Source of the DNA: Priestia taiwanensis
GTDB lineage: Bacteria; Bacillota; Bacilli; Bacillales; Bacillaceae_G
DNA length: 64,000 nt
Direction of reading: 5' to 3'
Assembly (NCBI RefSeq): GCF_014638355.1
Contig: NZ_BMFK01000002.1
Coordinates: forward strand, 372,001 to 436,000
Shown here: piece after piece, positions 11,370-20,710 of the stretch
How positions within the stretch are numbered: the stretch's first letter is position 1
Layout: the number at the start of each line of letters is the position of its first letter
Notes under the pieces: generated by a model
Seen by the model: only the letters and a program-made list of their open reading frames with translations
Database searches by the model: none
What the model was told of the DNA's origin: nothing
Position numbers and translations under genes: made by a program

Positions 11370-11705
11370 ATGGAATTCAAACAAGCATTTATTCCGTTAT
11401 TAATTACAAGTTATTTCGTTGCATTAGGCGTTATACTAGGGGGATCTTTATTAGGAGGACTAGCTGCCTTCCTCGTTGGTGACCCACCATTTTATTGGCT
11501 TCGACGATTCTCTGAAGGGCTACGAATATGGGCAATCGTCGCAGCGATTGGTGGAACATTTGATACTTTTTATAGTTTTGAACGTGGTATTTTCGCTGGA
11601 GATACGAAAGAAATAGTCAAACAACTACTGCTCATTCTATTCGCCATGGGCGGTGCTCAAACAGGTGCAGCTATTCTGAAATGGTTTATACAGGAGAGTG
11701 GATAA
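11370..11705 (+). CDS. ytrH: Sporulation membrane protein YtrH
   Basis: A 111-residue protein with three hydrophobic segments (residues about 7-35, 48-65 and 85-105) and the family motif DPPFYWLRRFSEGLRIWAIVAAIGGTFD. In B. subtilis ytrH and ytrI are sigma-E genes needed for efficient sporulation. The ATG at 11370 is chosen because AGGTGAC lies directly upstream; a GTG three codons earlier overlaps that SD. The stop codon abuts the ytrI ATG, so the two are coupled. The upstream region contains CATACAAC, which resembles a sigma-E -10, but no clear -35. Confidence 0.88.
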   Translation: MEFKQAFIPLLITSYFVALGVILGGSLLGGLAAFLVGDPPFYWLRRFSEGLRIWAIVAAIGGTFDTFYSFERGIFAGDTKEIVKQLLLILFAMGGAQTGAAILKWFIQESG

Positions 11706-12206
11706 ATGCGTATTCCTACTCTGTATAAAGAAAAGAAATGGCAACTATTCTTTGCTGGTGCCGCCATTGGAGGTATTATTAGCTGGACTTTGTTTCTATA
11801 TATACATGGAACATTCTTAGAAGCACAGCGCCAATTAGTCATTAATCAGACGGAAGAAATACGTCAACTAAAATTACAAGCGAACGTTTTATTGGAAGAT
11901 AAACAAAAACTAAATGAAGAAAACAAACAAAAACTCGTGATTCAAGAAATCAATATCGCAATCCTACAAGCTGAAAAATATAATATTACTTCCTTATTAA
12001 AAGAACAACTTACACGCGCTGTCTATAAAGATTTACGTCATCTTCTTCTTCATCATGTCGAAAGCGTTGCACAAAATAAAGAAATTTTAACATCAGCAAT
12101 TGAAAATAAAACATACGAAATTGACGATAGCCAGTATACATTTGCAGTGAAAACAATATTTTTCTACACAACACTTGAGATTGAACTAGAAATAAAAAGA
12201 AAATAA
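11706..12206 (+). CDS. ytrI: Sporulation membrane protein YtrI
   Basis: A 166-residue protein: one N-terminal membrane anchor (residues about 13-34), a coiled coil rich in Lys, Glu and Gln (residues 40-95), and a C-terminal soluble domain. It matches B. subtilis YtrI, which acts with YtrH in sporulation, probably in the mother-cell membrane. The ATG follows the ytrH stop with no gap. A strong hairpin terminator lies right after the stop. Confidence 0.86.
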   Translation: MRIPTLYKEKKWQLFFAGAAIGGIISWTLFLYIHGTFLEAQRQLVINQTEEIRQLKLQANVLLEDKQKLNEENKQKLVIQEINIAILQAEKYNITSLLKEQLTRAVYKDLRHLLLHHVESVAQNKEILTSAIENKTYEIDDSQYTFAVKTIFFYTTLEIELEIKRK

Positions 12207-12240
12207 GAAAACGACTGTTGTTTCATAACAGTCGTTTTCT
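12206..12240. terminator. Bidirectional terminator ytrI / nrnA
   Basis: agaaaacgactgtt and aacagtcgttttct form a perfect 14-bp stem with a seven-base loop between convergent genes. Confidence 0.9.
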
Positions 12241-12245
12241 ACTTT

Positions 12246-13184
12246 TTAATGTTCCTTACAAATACCTCTTAAATCTTCAATCAGACGATCTGCTTCTTCC
12301 CATGAGTATACAGTGGCACCAGAAGCAAGTGGGTGTCCACCGCCATTATATTTACCAGCTAAACCATTAATAACTGGACCTTTTGAACGTAAACGAACTC
12401 GGATGCGCTCATCTTCTTCAAAGAAGATGACCCATGCTTTAATGCCTTCTACATTCCCCATTGTGCTGACAAGCTGTGATGCTTCAGAAGTAGTTAAATC
12501 AAACTGACGTAATAATTCTTTCGTCACTTTCATCGAACCTGTTCCTTCTTCTGTAAAATCGAAGTGTTGCAATACGTACCCACCTAATCGCGCAACACGA
12601 ATATCTGTTTTATACATATTCTCATAAATCTCTGGGAATGAGAAATCATGCTCTACTAATTCCGATGCATAACGGAATGTTTTGCTCGTCGTACTTGGGA
12701 ATAAGAAACGACCTGTATCTCCAATGATTCCTGCGTACAAAAATCTCGCTGCTTCTTTCGTTAATACTAAACCTTTGTCACGTCCATACGAATAAAAATC
12801 ATAAATCATTTCACTCGTTGAACTTGCTGATGTATCTACCCACACAATATCACCGTAAGGCTCTTTATTTGGATGATGATCGATTTTGACTAACAGTTTA
12901 CCTGTCGTGTAGCGTTGATCACATACACGCTCTTCATTCGCTGTATCACACACAATAACTAATGCGTCTTCATACACGTCATCAGAAATTTCATCCATTT
13001 CATTTAGATATGTTAATGACTTCTCATGTTCACCGACTGCATATACTTTCTTTTCCGGGAAAGAGTTACGAATAATTTGGACAAGTCCACCTTGAGATCC
13101 ATATGCATCCGGGTCTGGACGGACGTGACGATGAACGATAATCGTATCGTACTGCTTAATTGCTTCTAAAATTTGTTCTTTCAT
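12246..13184 (-). CDS. nrnA: Bifunctional oligoribonuclease and pAp phosphatase NrnA
   Basis: Degrades nanoRNA of two to five nucleotides and dephosphorylates pAp, as shown for B. subtilis YtqI/NrnA. The protein has 312 residues. The DHH domain shows the Mn ligands in HRHVRPDPDAYGSQ, VCDTANEERV and DHHPNKEPYGD. The DHHA1 substrate domain ends with the glycine-rich KYNGGGHPLASGA motif. An ATG start follows GGAGG at a slightly long spacing of about 13. It is flanked by convergent ytrI and divergent ytpI, so it is probably a single-gene unit. Confidence 0.95.
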   Translation of the reverse strand: MKEQILEAIKQYDTIIVHRHVRPDPDAYGSQGGLVQIIRNSFPEKKVYAVGEHEKSLTYLNEMDEISDDVYEDALVIVCDTANEERVCDQRYTTGKLLVKIDHHPNKEPYGDIVWVDTSASSTSEMIYDFYSYGRDKGLVLTKEAARFLYAGIIGDTGRFLFPSTTSKTFRYASELVEHDFSFPEIYENMYKTDIRVARLGGYVLQHFDFTEEGTGSMKVTKELLRQFDLTTSEASQLVSTMGNVEGIKAWVIFFEEDERIRVRLRSKGPVINGLAGKYNGGGHPLASGATVYSWEEADRLIEDLRGICKEH

Positions 13185-13266
13185 CTTTCTACTTCATCCT
13201 CCTTCAATATTTCCTATTAAATCAGGCACCCCAAAAACGAAATTCTATTTACCTGTAACATCTTAG

Positions 13267-13296
13267 GTGACATATACTATCATTCCTCGTTACAAT
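13267..13296 (+). promoter_or_regulatory. ytpI promoter candidate
   Basis: GTGACA, 18 bases, TACAAT, about 37 bases before the ytpI start; one mismatch to consensus in each box. Confidence 0.5.
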
Positions 13297-13332
13297 AGAA
13301 AGAGAACATTATGTACAAACGGGGGATGTCAC

Positions 13333-13641
13333 ATGTTAATATTAGTTGTTTTCATTATTCTATCACTTACACTTTATCTTTTCTATAAGGTGAGATATGT
13401 TCGTACACAATTACCAATGGAGAAAAAATGGCTTTCTGCAAAATGTAGTATTGCACTTGGTTTATTCGTTGCTTTATTTGGCGCCAATATTTTCTTCGTA
13501 CATCTTACTGCTGTCGGCATTACAATCGCTATCGTCTTTTTACTAATTGGTCTGAGTAGTGCCTTTACAGGATATAGAGCATATCGTCACTATTTACCTT
13601 TTGCTATTGAAGAAGCAGAGGCATATAAACAAATGAATTAA
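13333..13641 (+). CDS. ytpI: YtpI family small membrane protein
   Basis: A 102-residue protein with three predicted membrane segments (residues about 2-20, 38-57, 62-80). It matches the YtpI family, found in this same position between nrnA and ytoI in B. subtilis. No function is known. The ATG at 13333 follows GGGGGATGTCAC; a longer in-frame extension upstream lacks an SD. A sigma-A-like promoter precedes it. Confidence 0.82.
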   Translation: MLILVVFIILSLTLYLFYKVRYVRTQLPMEKKWLSAKCSIALGLFVALFGANIFFVHLTAVGITIAIVFLLIGLSSAFTGYRAYRHYLPFAIEEAEAYKQMN

Positions 13642-13685
13642 CAAAAATAGCTACGGTAGGCATATGCTCCGTAGCTATTTTTGTT
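13640..13685. terminator. Bidirectional terminator ytpI / ytoI
   Basis: A 17-bp perfect stem (aacaaaaatagctacgg and its complement) with a 12-base loop. It overlaps the ytoI stop codon. Confidence 0.9.
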
Positions 13686-14997
13686 ATCTGTCAATTAATT
13701 GTACCATCATTAATGCTTTTCCAACAACAACGCCTTCTTGATATACTTCTACATCTACTTTTCCAAATTTACGACCTAACTCTAGCACTTTTGGATACAC
13801 TTCAATAGTCGTTTCAATTTGAACAGGCTTAATAAAGTACACCGTAATATTTTCTACAACCGTATCACCCTTCTTATGAGAACGAAGAACACGGTTCCCG
13901 GCTTCGGTAATAATTGTCGTAAATACACCGTAAGATAACGTACCAATAGCATTTGTCATTTGTGGGGTAACGACGAAACGATACGTATCTTGACTCTTCG
14001 AATCTTTCATATCAACAAATTGACTTGTTACAATATCATCAATCGTTTCTCCGACTTGTGGTTGACGCTGAATCATCTGTAGAGCCTTGAGTACATCTTG
14101 ACGACTAATAATTCCACGTAGTTTATTATACTCATCTGTCACTGGTAGTAATTCGATACCTTCCCATACCATCATACGCGCAGCAGATGCAACAGATGTT
14201 TTGCCATTTACACTAATCGGATTTTTGGTCATTACTTTCTCGATAGGCGTATCTTTCTCTACACCAATGATATCCTTTGATGTTACCATTCCAATTACCT
14301 TGTGATTTACATCGATAACGGGGTAACGTCCGTGCAACGTTTCTTGATTATATGTATACCACGTTTGTACTGTATCAGAAGATGATAAAAATACCGTCTC
14401 CTCAATAGGTGTTAAAATATCTTCTACTAATACAATCTCCTTCTTAATAAGTTGATCGTAAATTGCACGGTTTATTAACGTCGCTACAGTAAACGTATCA
14501 TAGCTTGTCGAAATGATTGGTAACTTTAGTTCATCCGCCAGCTTTTTCACATGTTCTTCCGTATCAAAACCACCGGTAATAAGAACTGCTGCACCCTCTT
14601 CTAATGCTAATTGATGCGCTTGTGTACGATTACCGATAATTAATAAGTTACCTTTTTCCGTATAACGCATCATCGCTTCTAACTTCATCGCACCGATAAC
14701 AAATTTATTAAGTGTTTTATGTAATCCCTCTCGCCCACCTAATACTTGTCCGTCTACGATATTTACTACTTCTGCATACGTTAATCGTTCAAAATTCTCT
14801 TTCTTCTTCTTTTCAATACGGATTGTTCCAACACGCTCAATCGTACTAACATATCCTTTATTTTCGGCATCCTTAATAGCACGATAAGCAGTACCTTCAC
14901 TTACTGCTAAATCTTTTGCAATCTGTCTTACTGAAATCTTATGGCCAATCTCGAGACTATCAATATACGCTAATATTTGATCATGCTTTGTTGCCAA
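13684..14997 (-). CDS. ytoI: CBS/DRTGG/hotdog regulatory protein YtoI
   Basis: A 437-residue multi-domain protein. Order: winged helix (residues about 1-65, ISVRQIAKDLAVSEGTAYRAIKDAENKGYV), DRTGG domain (70-185), a pair of CBS domains (190-310, with HGRYPVIDVNHKVIGMVTSKDI and GIELLPVTDEYNKLRGIISRQDVL), and a C-terminal hotdog thioesterase-like domain. This architecture suggests a nucleotide- or acyl-sensing regulator; B. subtilis YtoI has no assigned role. The TTG at 14997 is preferred because GGTGAG precedes it and the length then fits YtoI; an ATG four codons upstream has no SD. Confidence 0.88.
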   Translation of the reverse strand: MATKHDQILAYIDSLEIGHKISVRQIAKDLAVSEGTAYRAIKDAENKGYVSTIERVGTIRIEKKKKENFERLTYAEVVNIVDGQVLGGREGLHKTLNKFVIGAMKLEAMMRYTEKGNLLIIGNRTQAHQLALEEGAAVLITGGFDTEEHVKKLADELKLPIISTSYDTFTVATLINRAIYDQLIKKEIVLVEDILTPIEETVFLSSSDTVQTWYTYNQETLHGRYPVIDVNHKVIGMVTSKDIIGVEKDTPIEKVMTKNPISVNGKTSVASAARMMVWEGIELLPVTDEYNKLRGIISRQDVLKALQMIQRQPQVGETIDDIVTSQFVDMKDSKSQDTYRFVVTPQMTNAIGTLSYGVFTTIITEAGNRVLRSHKKGDTVVENITVYFIKPVQIETTIEVYPKVLELGRKFGKVDVEVYQEGVVVGKALMMVQLIDR

Positions 14998-15118
14998 ACA
15001 GCTCACCATACTTTCGAACTAATGTTTTTCCCTCTACCTCTATTATAAAAGCGATAATGCGTTACTTCAATGATACATCTACAAAAAATCTGGAAATAAA
15101 TTCACGAATGGAATCATT

Positions 15119-15802
15119 TCAAAGTTTGATAGTCTCCCCTACTTCTACAACCATTCCAACATTACTATCTAATAAACCGATGAAATCACAAGGGTCTTGT
15201 TCAATAACCGGGAATGTATTGTAATGAATTGGAACAACTTTTTTTGCTTGTATCCACTTTGCTGCAAGTGCTGCATCCGTCGGACCCATTGTAAAGTTAT
15301 CTCCAATTGGTAAAAATGCTACATCAATACAATGTAACTCCCCAATCATTTTCATATCCGAAAATAGCGCTGTGTCTCCTGCATGATAAAGAGTTTTTCC
15401 TTCTACTTCTAATAGAATTCCTGCTGGCATTCCTGTATATGTAATTGTCTTCGTCTCTTCATCTACATAGCTAGAGCCATGAAAAGCTTGTGTCAACTTC
15501 ACTTTCCCAAAATCAAACAGATGACTACCACCGATATGCATTGGATGTACCTTTACACCTTGCCAACTCAAGAATTTTGCTAACTCAAATGGTGCAATTA
15601 CTACCGCATTATTTTTCTTCGCTAACGCTACTGTATCTCCTACATGATCGTTATGCCCGTGCGTTAATAAAATATAATTCACTTTTAATTCATCTACTGT
15701 TAAATCTGTTAAACTATTCCCTGTAATAAATGGGTCAATAATAAGAACTTGACCGCATGTTTCTACCTTTACAACAGAATGCCCATGATAGGAAATTTTC
15801 AT
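15119..15802 (-). CDS. ytkL: Metallo-beta-lactamase-fold hydrolase YtkL
   Basis: A 227-residue UPF0173 family enzyme. It has the zinc motif [10 protein letters not shown] (residues about 47-56), further ligands in [11 protein letters not shown], and a terminal H in VVPIHYNTF. The family is presumed to hydrolyse phosphoester or lactone bonds, but the substrate is unknown. The ATG at 15802 has an AGAGGCG SD; the in-frame extension upstream does not. It is transcribed apart from ytoI, with about 120 bases between. Confidence 0.9.
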   Translation of the reverse strand: MKISYHGHSVVKVETCGQVLIIDPFITGNSLTDLTVDELKVNYILLTHGHNDHVGDTVALAKKNNAVVIAPFELAKFLSWQGVKVHPMHIGGSHLFDFGKVKLTQAFHGSSYVDEETKTITYTGMPAGILLEVEGKTLYHAGDTALFSDMKMIGELHCIDVAFLPIGDNFTMGPTDAALAAKWIQAKKVVPIHYNTFPVIEQDPCDFIGLLDSNVGMVVEVGETIKL

Positions 15803-15951
15803 TTTGTTACGCCTCTCTTCTATAAATATATATTCCATTACTCTTTTTCTTAATAATTAGACATACAATAAAAAAATCCTCTACTTCACTTGTTTTATCT
15901 TACTAAAATAGGTAAAGTTAACTTACAACCTTTTAGAAAACAGGTGATACT

Positions 15952-17049
15952 ATGAATAACCGATTAACAAAATTAACAAACTGGTTACAAGCCGAACATC
16001 TTGATTTTGCTTTTATCTCATCCACTGATAATGTCTTTTACTTAACAAATTTCCATTGTGATCCGCACGAAAGACTACTTGGATTATTTGTCTTTCCACA
16101 CGAAGAGCCTATTCTTGTTTGTCCAAAGATGGAGCTAGAACAAGTAAAAAGCGCTGGTTGGAACTATGAAACAATTGGATACACAGATACAGATAATCCT
16201 TGGAAAATGGTACAACAATCGTTAACAAAGCGTAACGTAAATGGAGAACATCTTGCAATTGAAATAGAGCATATGAATGTCAGTCGCTACGAAACATTAA
16301 AAACTCTTTTCCCACATGCAACATTCGTACCTGCTGAAACCAAGCTGCATGAGTTACGTATGTTAAAAGATAAAAAAGAATTTGCCATTTTACAAGAAGC
16401 TGCCGCTTATGCAGATATCGCTATCGATATTGGTGTATCCGCAATTAAAGAAGGCGCAACAGAATTAGAAATCCTTGCAAAGATCGAATATGAATTAAAG
16501 AAGAAAGGCATCCATAAGATGGCTTTTTCGACAATGGTATTAACAGGAGCAAATTCAGCATTGCCACACGGAGTACCTGGGGCTAACAAAATAACAAAGG
16601 GTGACTTCGTTCTATTTGACTTAGGTGTTATCATTGACGGATACTGCTCTGATATTACACGTACCGTTGCATTTGGACATGTAACAGAACAACAAAAAGA
16701 AATTTATCACACGGTTCTGCAAGCAGAGCAAGCTGCTATCGAAGCTTGTAAGCTTGGAACTCTATTAAAAGACTTAGATAATACAGCTCGCTCTATCATT
16801 ACACAAGCAGGATATGGTGACTATTTCCCTCATCGACTGGGACACGGATTAGGAATTGGCGTTCACGAATTCCCTTCTTTAAAATCTGATAACGATATGC
16901 CACTTCAAGAAGGAATGTGCTTCACTATTGAGCCAGGTATTTACGTTCCAAAAATCGGTGGCGTTCGAATTGAAGATGACATCTTTATGACAAATGAAGG
17001 TCCACATATTTTAACCGCTTATCCAAAAGAATTAGTAATTGTTTCATAA
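15952..17049 (+). CDS. pepQ: M24 family Xaa-Pro dipeptidase
   Basis: A cytosolic aminopeptidase P/prolidase-type enzyme of 365 residues. It has an N-terminal creatinase-like domain (residues 1-130) and a pita-bread catalytic domain. The metal ligands are visible: FDLGVIIDGYCSDITRT (two Asp), HRLGHGLGIGVHEFP (His), IEPGIYVP (Glu) and VRIEDD (Glu). It probably releases N-terminal residues before proline. The ATG is preceded by AGGTGA. It is a single-gene unit with its own terminator. Confidence 0.92.
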   Translation: MNNRLTKLTNWLQAEHLDFAFISSTDNVFYLTNFHCDPHERLLGLFVFPHEEPILVCPKMELEQVKSAGWNYETIGYTDTDNPWKMVQQSLTKRNVNGEHLAIEIEHMNVSRYETLKTLFPHATFVPAETKLHELRMLKDKKEFAILQEAAAYADIAIDIGVSAIKEGATELEILAKIEYELKKKGIHKMAFSTMVLTGANSALPHGVPGANKITKGDFVLFDLGVIIDGYCSDITRTVAFGHVTEQQKEIYHTVLQAEQAAIEACKLGTLLKDLDNTARSIITQAGYGDYFPHRLGHGLGIGVHEFPSLKSDNDMPLQEGMCFTIEPGIYVPKIGGVRIEDDIFMTNEGPHILTAYPKELVIVS

Positions 17050-17054
17050 TGATG

Positions 17055-17086
17055 AAAAGGTCTCTTTTCTTTCGAGACCTTTTTCC
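17055..17086 (+). terminator. pepQ terminator
   Basis: aaaaggtctc / gagaccttttt stem followed by T-rich sequence, directly after the stop codon. Confidence 0.85.
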
Positions 17087-17108
17087 ATGTTTTTTAAACA
17101 AGGAATAT

Positions 17109-17155
17109 TTATACAATATGTAATGAATTCTTTCTTTTCATTACATACTGTATAA
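17109..17155. repeat. Long inverted repeat upstream of mprF
   Basis: Arms of about 19 bases with one mismatch (atacaatatgtaatga at 17111-17126 and its near-complement at 17138-17153, extendable two bases outward). They lie 100-140 bases before the mprF start. No T-tract follows, so it is not a normal terminator. It could be an operator for a dimeric regulator or a leader hairpin. Confidence 0.6.
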
Positions 17156-17252
17156 CGTAGCACTTTCATCACAATTCATTTTGATTGATAATAAATTATT
17201 ACATACAGAAAGCGTATTATGACGTGTTAACATACATTGAGGAGTTGAAATT

Positions 17253-19811
17253 GTGTCAGATTCACTAAAAAAATGGCTCATTCGGATGGTAAAAATCTTA
17301 TTTCCGATTGCCATTCTTACCTTTGTATTTATGCAAGGTAAAAAAGAATTATCTGGTTTATCGCTGAAAGAATCACTAGAGGCAATTAAATTAATGCCGG
17401 CTGGTGGTTTTACGTTAACAATTGTGCTAGGTGCAATTGCAGTTTCCACGATGTTTTTCTATGATTATTTACTTATTAAATCGTTGAACTTACGTGTTTC
17501 CGTCGGAAAAATTTTCCGCGTATCGTGGACAGCGAATTCATTAAACGGAATTGTTGGCTTCGGAGGCTTAGCTGGTGCTGGGATCCGAACAATGCTATAC
17601 AAAGAACATATTGACGATACGAAACAACTTGTTAAAGGAATTGCATGGATGACCCCATCCATGTTAAGTGGTTTATCCTTGCTTGCATTCTTCGTCTTAA
17701 TTGACGTATTTTCAGCAAAAGAGTTGTTAGCAGAAAAGCAATGGCTTTGGATTGCACTCATTGGTGTATTTCTCTTCTTGCCAGTATATCTAATTTCATC
17801 GAAGCACAAAGGGAAAGAAACAGCATCGGCAACACTTACATTTAAGTATACGCTTGTATCCGTCATTGAATGGTTATCTGCTGCATCTGTTGCGCATGCT
17901 ATTCTCATTTTATTAGGTTCTGATATTCCAGCTTCGTCCGTATATGGCATCTTTATTTTGTCTGCTATTGCCGGACTTATTAGCTTAGTTCCTGGCGGAT
18001 TCGGGACGTTCGACTTAACATTTATTCTTGGGTTTAAATATGTAGGTGTACAAGAAGAAATTGTCTTAACCGCGCTACTACTATATCGAATTGTGTATTA
18101 CTTTATTCCATTTATTCTCGGGCTTATCTTTGCCATTTTTGAATTTGGTGGCAATGCTATCAAAAAAATCGAAGACAAACCAATTATTGGACCTGCACTA
18201 GAAACGACGAGTGTCATTTGGGCTGTCCAACGAAATTTCCTTTCGTCACTAGCTTACTGGGCACTTGCTACACTTGTTTTCTTAACAGGATTAGTTCAGT
18301 TCATTCTGTCTATTTTCCCACCAGATGAAGGTGATTTCGCATTATTCACACAGCTTATACCACCATCTGTCGCATACATTGCAAATGGATTATTATTTGG
18401 AACAAGCTTAATCCTACTTATGTCTGTTACAATTTATAACCGCACAAAGCGAACATATTGGATTGTATGTGGTGCTTTAGTTGTCGGTATTATTGGGAAT
18501 ATATTAAAAGGCTTCGAAATAGAAGAAACCCTTTGGTATGCTGTTATGCTTAGCATTTTTTATTTTAGCAGCCACTTGTTCACCCGTATTCGGAAACGTG
18601 TAACTGCAATCGGGACGCTTGTACGTGTTGGCTTACTTTATTACCTTGTCTACAGCTATTTCGTATTAGGGCTATCAACAGCCTTACTTGTCAACACAGA
18701 AGAAAGATTCATGACCTATACACCAAGTGAATTCCATCTTATCTTTTGGACTGGGATTATTTTCTTCATTCTTTATTACGTTGGAACCGTTGTTCTCTTT
18801 GAAATGAAACAGAAAGAGCAATTCGGAGTATCCATGACAAATGAACAACTCAAAGATTTCTTCCATACATACGGTGGAAACTTCTTAAGTCATCTTGTTT
18901 TTTTAGAGGATAAACAATTTTTCCTCTCATCTGATAAGAAAGTGCTCATCCAATTCGCTAGAAGCGGGAAGAAAATCATCGTACTTGGTGATCCAGCGGG
19001 CGAGAAAGAGTCATTTCGTGAAGCGCTACAAGAATTTTATGACCGTGCCGATTTGTTCGGATATGACATTATTTTCTATCAAGTAGATGCAGAATTAATG
19101 CCACTCTACCATGACTTCGGAAATAACTTCTTCAAATTAGGAGAAGAAGCAATTGTCGATTTGACGACTTTCACGATTTCTGGAAAAAAACGAGCAGGCA
19201 TGCGCGCAACGAAAAATCGCTTTGAACGAGAAGGATATTCCTTTGATATCATTCATCCGCCATTCTCTCCTGAATTCTTAACAGAACTAAAAGATGTCTC
19301 AGACAAATGGCTTGGAAAGAAGAATGAAAAAGGATTTTCTCTCGGATACTTTGATGAAGCTTATTTATCTCACGCTCCAATTGCTATTTTACGAAATACA
19401 GAGCAGAATATTGTTTCCTTTATGAACATCATGCCTGTCTATAAAGAAGGTGTTCTATCTGTTGATTTAATGCGCCATTATCCTGATGCTCCAAGTGGTA
19501 TTATGGATGCAATGTTCATTAACTTATTTGAATGGGCAAAGGGCGAAGGGTACACAACCTTTAACATCGGCATGGCACCACTATCTAATGTTGGACAATC
19601 CGTCACATCATTCTGGTCCGAACGTGTTGCCGGAGAAGTATTCAATAACATTCGCTATATGTATAGCTTTAATGGATTACGCAAATTCAAGGATAAATAC
19701 GACCCAACTTGGGAGGCACGTTATTTAGCCCACCGAAAAAATCGTTCTTTACCAGCAACGATGATTGAAGTATCACGCTTAATCGGTAAAGGTATGCCAA
19801 AGAAAAAATAA
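17253..19811 (+). CDS. mprF: Phosphatidylglycerol lysyltransferase MprF
   Basis: Transfers lysine from Lys-tRNA to phosphatidylglycerol and flips the product outward, making the membrane less negative and less sensitive to cationic peptides and daptomycin. The protein has 852 residues. The N-terminal half (to about residue 500) has some 13-14 membrane segments and the UPF0104/flippase signature GLISLVPGGFGTFD. The C-terminal DUF2156 synthase domain includes KRAGMRATKNRFEREGY, FMNIMPVY, DLMRHYPDAPSGIMDAMF and the final RYMYSFNGLRKFKDKYDP. The GTG start follows GAGGAG. Single-gene unit. Confidence 0.96.
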   Translation: MSDSLKKWLIRMVKILFPIAILTFVFMQGKKELSGLSLKESLEAIKLMPAGGFTLTIVLGAIAVSTMFFYDYLLIKSLNLRVSVGKIFRVSWTANSLNGIVGFGGLAGAGIRTMLYKEHIDDTKQLVKGIAWMTPSMLSGLSLLAFFVLIDVFSAKELLAEKQWLWIALIGVFLFLPVYLISSKHKGKETASATLTFKYTLVSVIEWLSAASVAHAILILLGSDIPASSVYGIFILSAIAGLISLVPGGFGTFDLTFILGFKYVGVQEEIVLTALLLYRIVYYFIPFILGLIFAIFEFGGNAIKKIEDKPIIGPALETTSVIWAVQRNFLSSLAYWALATLVFLTGLVQFILSIFPPDEGDFALFTQLIPPSVAYIANGLLFGTSLILLMSVTIYNRTKRTYWIVCGALVVGIIGNILKGFEIEETLWYAVMLSIFYFSSHLFTRIRKRVTAIGTLVRVGLLYYLVYSYFVLGLSTALLVNTEERFMTYTPSEFHLIFWTGIIFFILYYVGTVVLFEMKQKEQFGVSMTNEQLKDFFHTYGGNFLSHLVFLEDKQFFLSSDKKVLIQFARSGKKIIVLGDPAGEKESFREALQEFYDRADLFGYDIIFYQVDAELMPLYHDFGNNFFKLGEEAIVDLTTFTISGKKRAGMRATKNRFEREGYSFDIIHPPFSPEFLTELKDVSDKWLGKKNEKGFSLGYFDEAYLSHAPIAILRNTEQNIVSFMNIMPVYKEGVLSVDLMRHYPDAPSGIMDAMFINLFEWAKGEGYTTFNIGMAPLSNVGQSVTSFWSERVAGEVFNNIRYMYSFNGLRKFKDKYDPTWEARYLAHRKNRSLPATMIEVSRLIGKGMPKKK

Positions 19812-19850
19812 AAAATCCCGCTTATTCACAAAGGAATAAGTGGGATTTTC
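19811..19850. terminator. Bidirectional terminator mprF / lytic transglycosylase
   Basis: aatcccgcttattc and gaataagtgggatt form a 14-bp stem with one G-U pair, flanked by A and T tracts. Confidence 0.88.
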
Positions 19851-19855
19851 TTGCA

Positions 19856-20578
19856 TTAAGAATAATATGTATTTGTTACCTTCTTAATATAATTTTGTGT
19901 TTCTTTAAATGGTGGAACACCACCATACTTCCTTACATTCCCCATCCCCGCATTATAAGCTGCTAGCGACAACTTCAAATCACCATCATATTTATTTAAG
20001 TACTTGCGAATCTCTCTTGTACCAGCCTCAATATTTTGTCTTGGATCAAAACGATCTGTCACGCCGAATTCTTTCGCATTCACTGGCATTAATTGCATCA
20101 ATCCTGCCGCTCCCGCATGGCTAACTGTCTTAGAATTAAAGTCAGATTCATGCTTAATCATCGATTTAATTAACTTGGGATCGACGTTATACTTTTGACC
20201 CATCTCTTCAATAATGTGGTCATATCGCGTATACTTCTCTTTATTTCCTAGAGCTGGCATATGCACACGATTCGATTGATACCCGTATTCCCCTTTACCA
20301 ACAGTAGGAATAGTAGGTGTTACGGCCTGTTGTATATTCGTATTTGTTTTTTGATTTAATGTATGTGCCGCAAACGATGTATCCTTAGGCAACGATAATG
20401 ACTGTGCTGCCGATTGTATCTGTTGTTGTTCCGTCAGCAATGACATTACTTCGACAGCTAACATATTCATAAAAGCATCACTATTTCCTACTAAACTATC
20501 TGTCGATGTACGCCTTGACGAACTAAGATTTTGAAGTGCTTGTAATTGCATCAGCGTTTGCAATGATTTAACGTCCAC
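19856..20578 (-). CDS. Lytic transglycosylase (SLT domain)
   Basis: A 240-residue protein. Residues about 1-120 are low-complexity and Gln/Ser/Thr-rich, without a signal peptide. Residues 125-238 form an SLT lysozyme-like domain with the catalytic Glu in IKHESDFNSK, then GAAGLMQLMP and LAAYNAGMGNVRKYGGVPPFKET. It would cleave peptidoglycan glycan strands and leave anhydromuramic ends. The layout resembles B. subtilis YjbJ. Absence of a signal peptide is notable; export may be non-classical or linked to another structure. The GTG start follows GGGGGA. Confidence 0.85.
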   Translation of the reverse strand: MDVKSLQTLMQLQALQNLSSSRRTSTDSLVGNSDAFMNMLAVEVMSLLTEQQQIQSAAQSLSLPKDTSFAAHTLNQKTNTNIQQAVTPTIPTVGKGEYGYQSNRVHMPALGNKEKYTRYDHIIEEMGQKYNVDPKLIKSMIKHESDFNSKTVSHAGAAGLMQLMPVNAKEFGVTDRFDPRQNIEAGTREIRKYLNKYDGDLKLSLAAYNAGMGNVRKYGGVPPFKETQNYIKKVTNTYYS

Positions 20579-20672
20579 TTGTTGTGTCCCCCTTTGCTGT
20601 ATTGCAGAAATTATTCCACGATGTAATTTCTCTTTCTTTTATTGTACTTAATCAGCAAAGGAATGAAAATGA

Positions 20673-20702
20673 GAAAAAAGGCACTTTTTCAAGTGCCTTT
20701 TC
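20673..20702 (-). terminator. ald terminator
   Basis: Minus strand AAAAGGCACTT / AAGTGCCTTTT stem followed by TTTTCTC, eight bases after the ald stop. Confidence 0.82.
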
Positions 20703-20710
20703 TTATCAAA

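Noticed and set aside
11153..11380. Minus-strand ORF of 75 codons before dnaE
   Set aside because: Cys-rich, no SD, overlaps the ytrH start; the sequence looks like noncoding upstream DNA.
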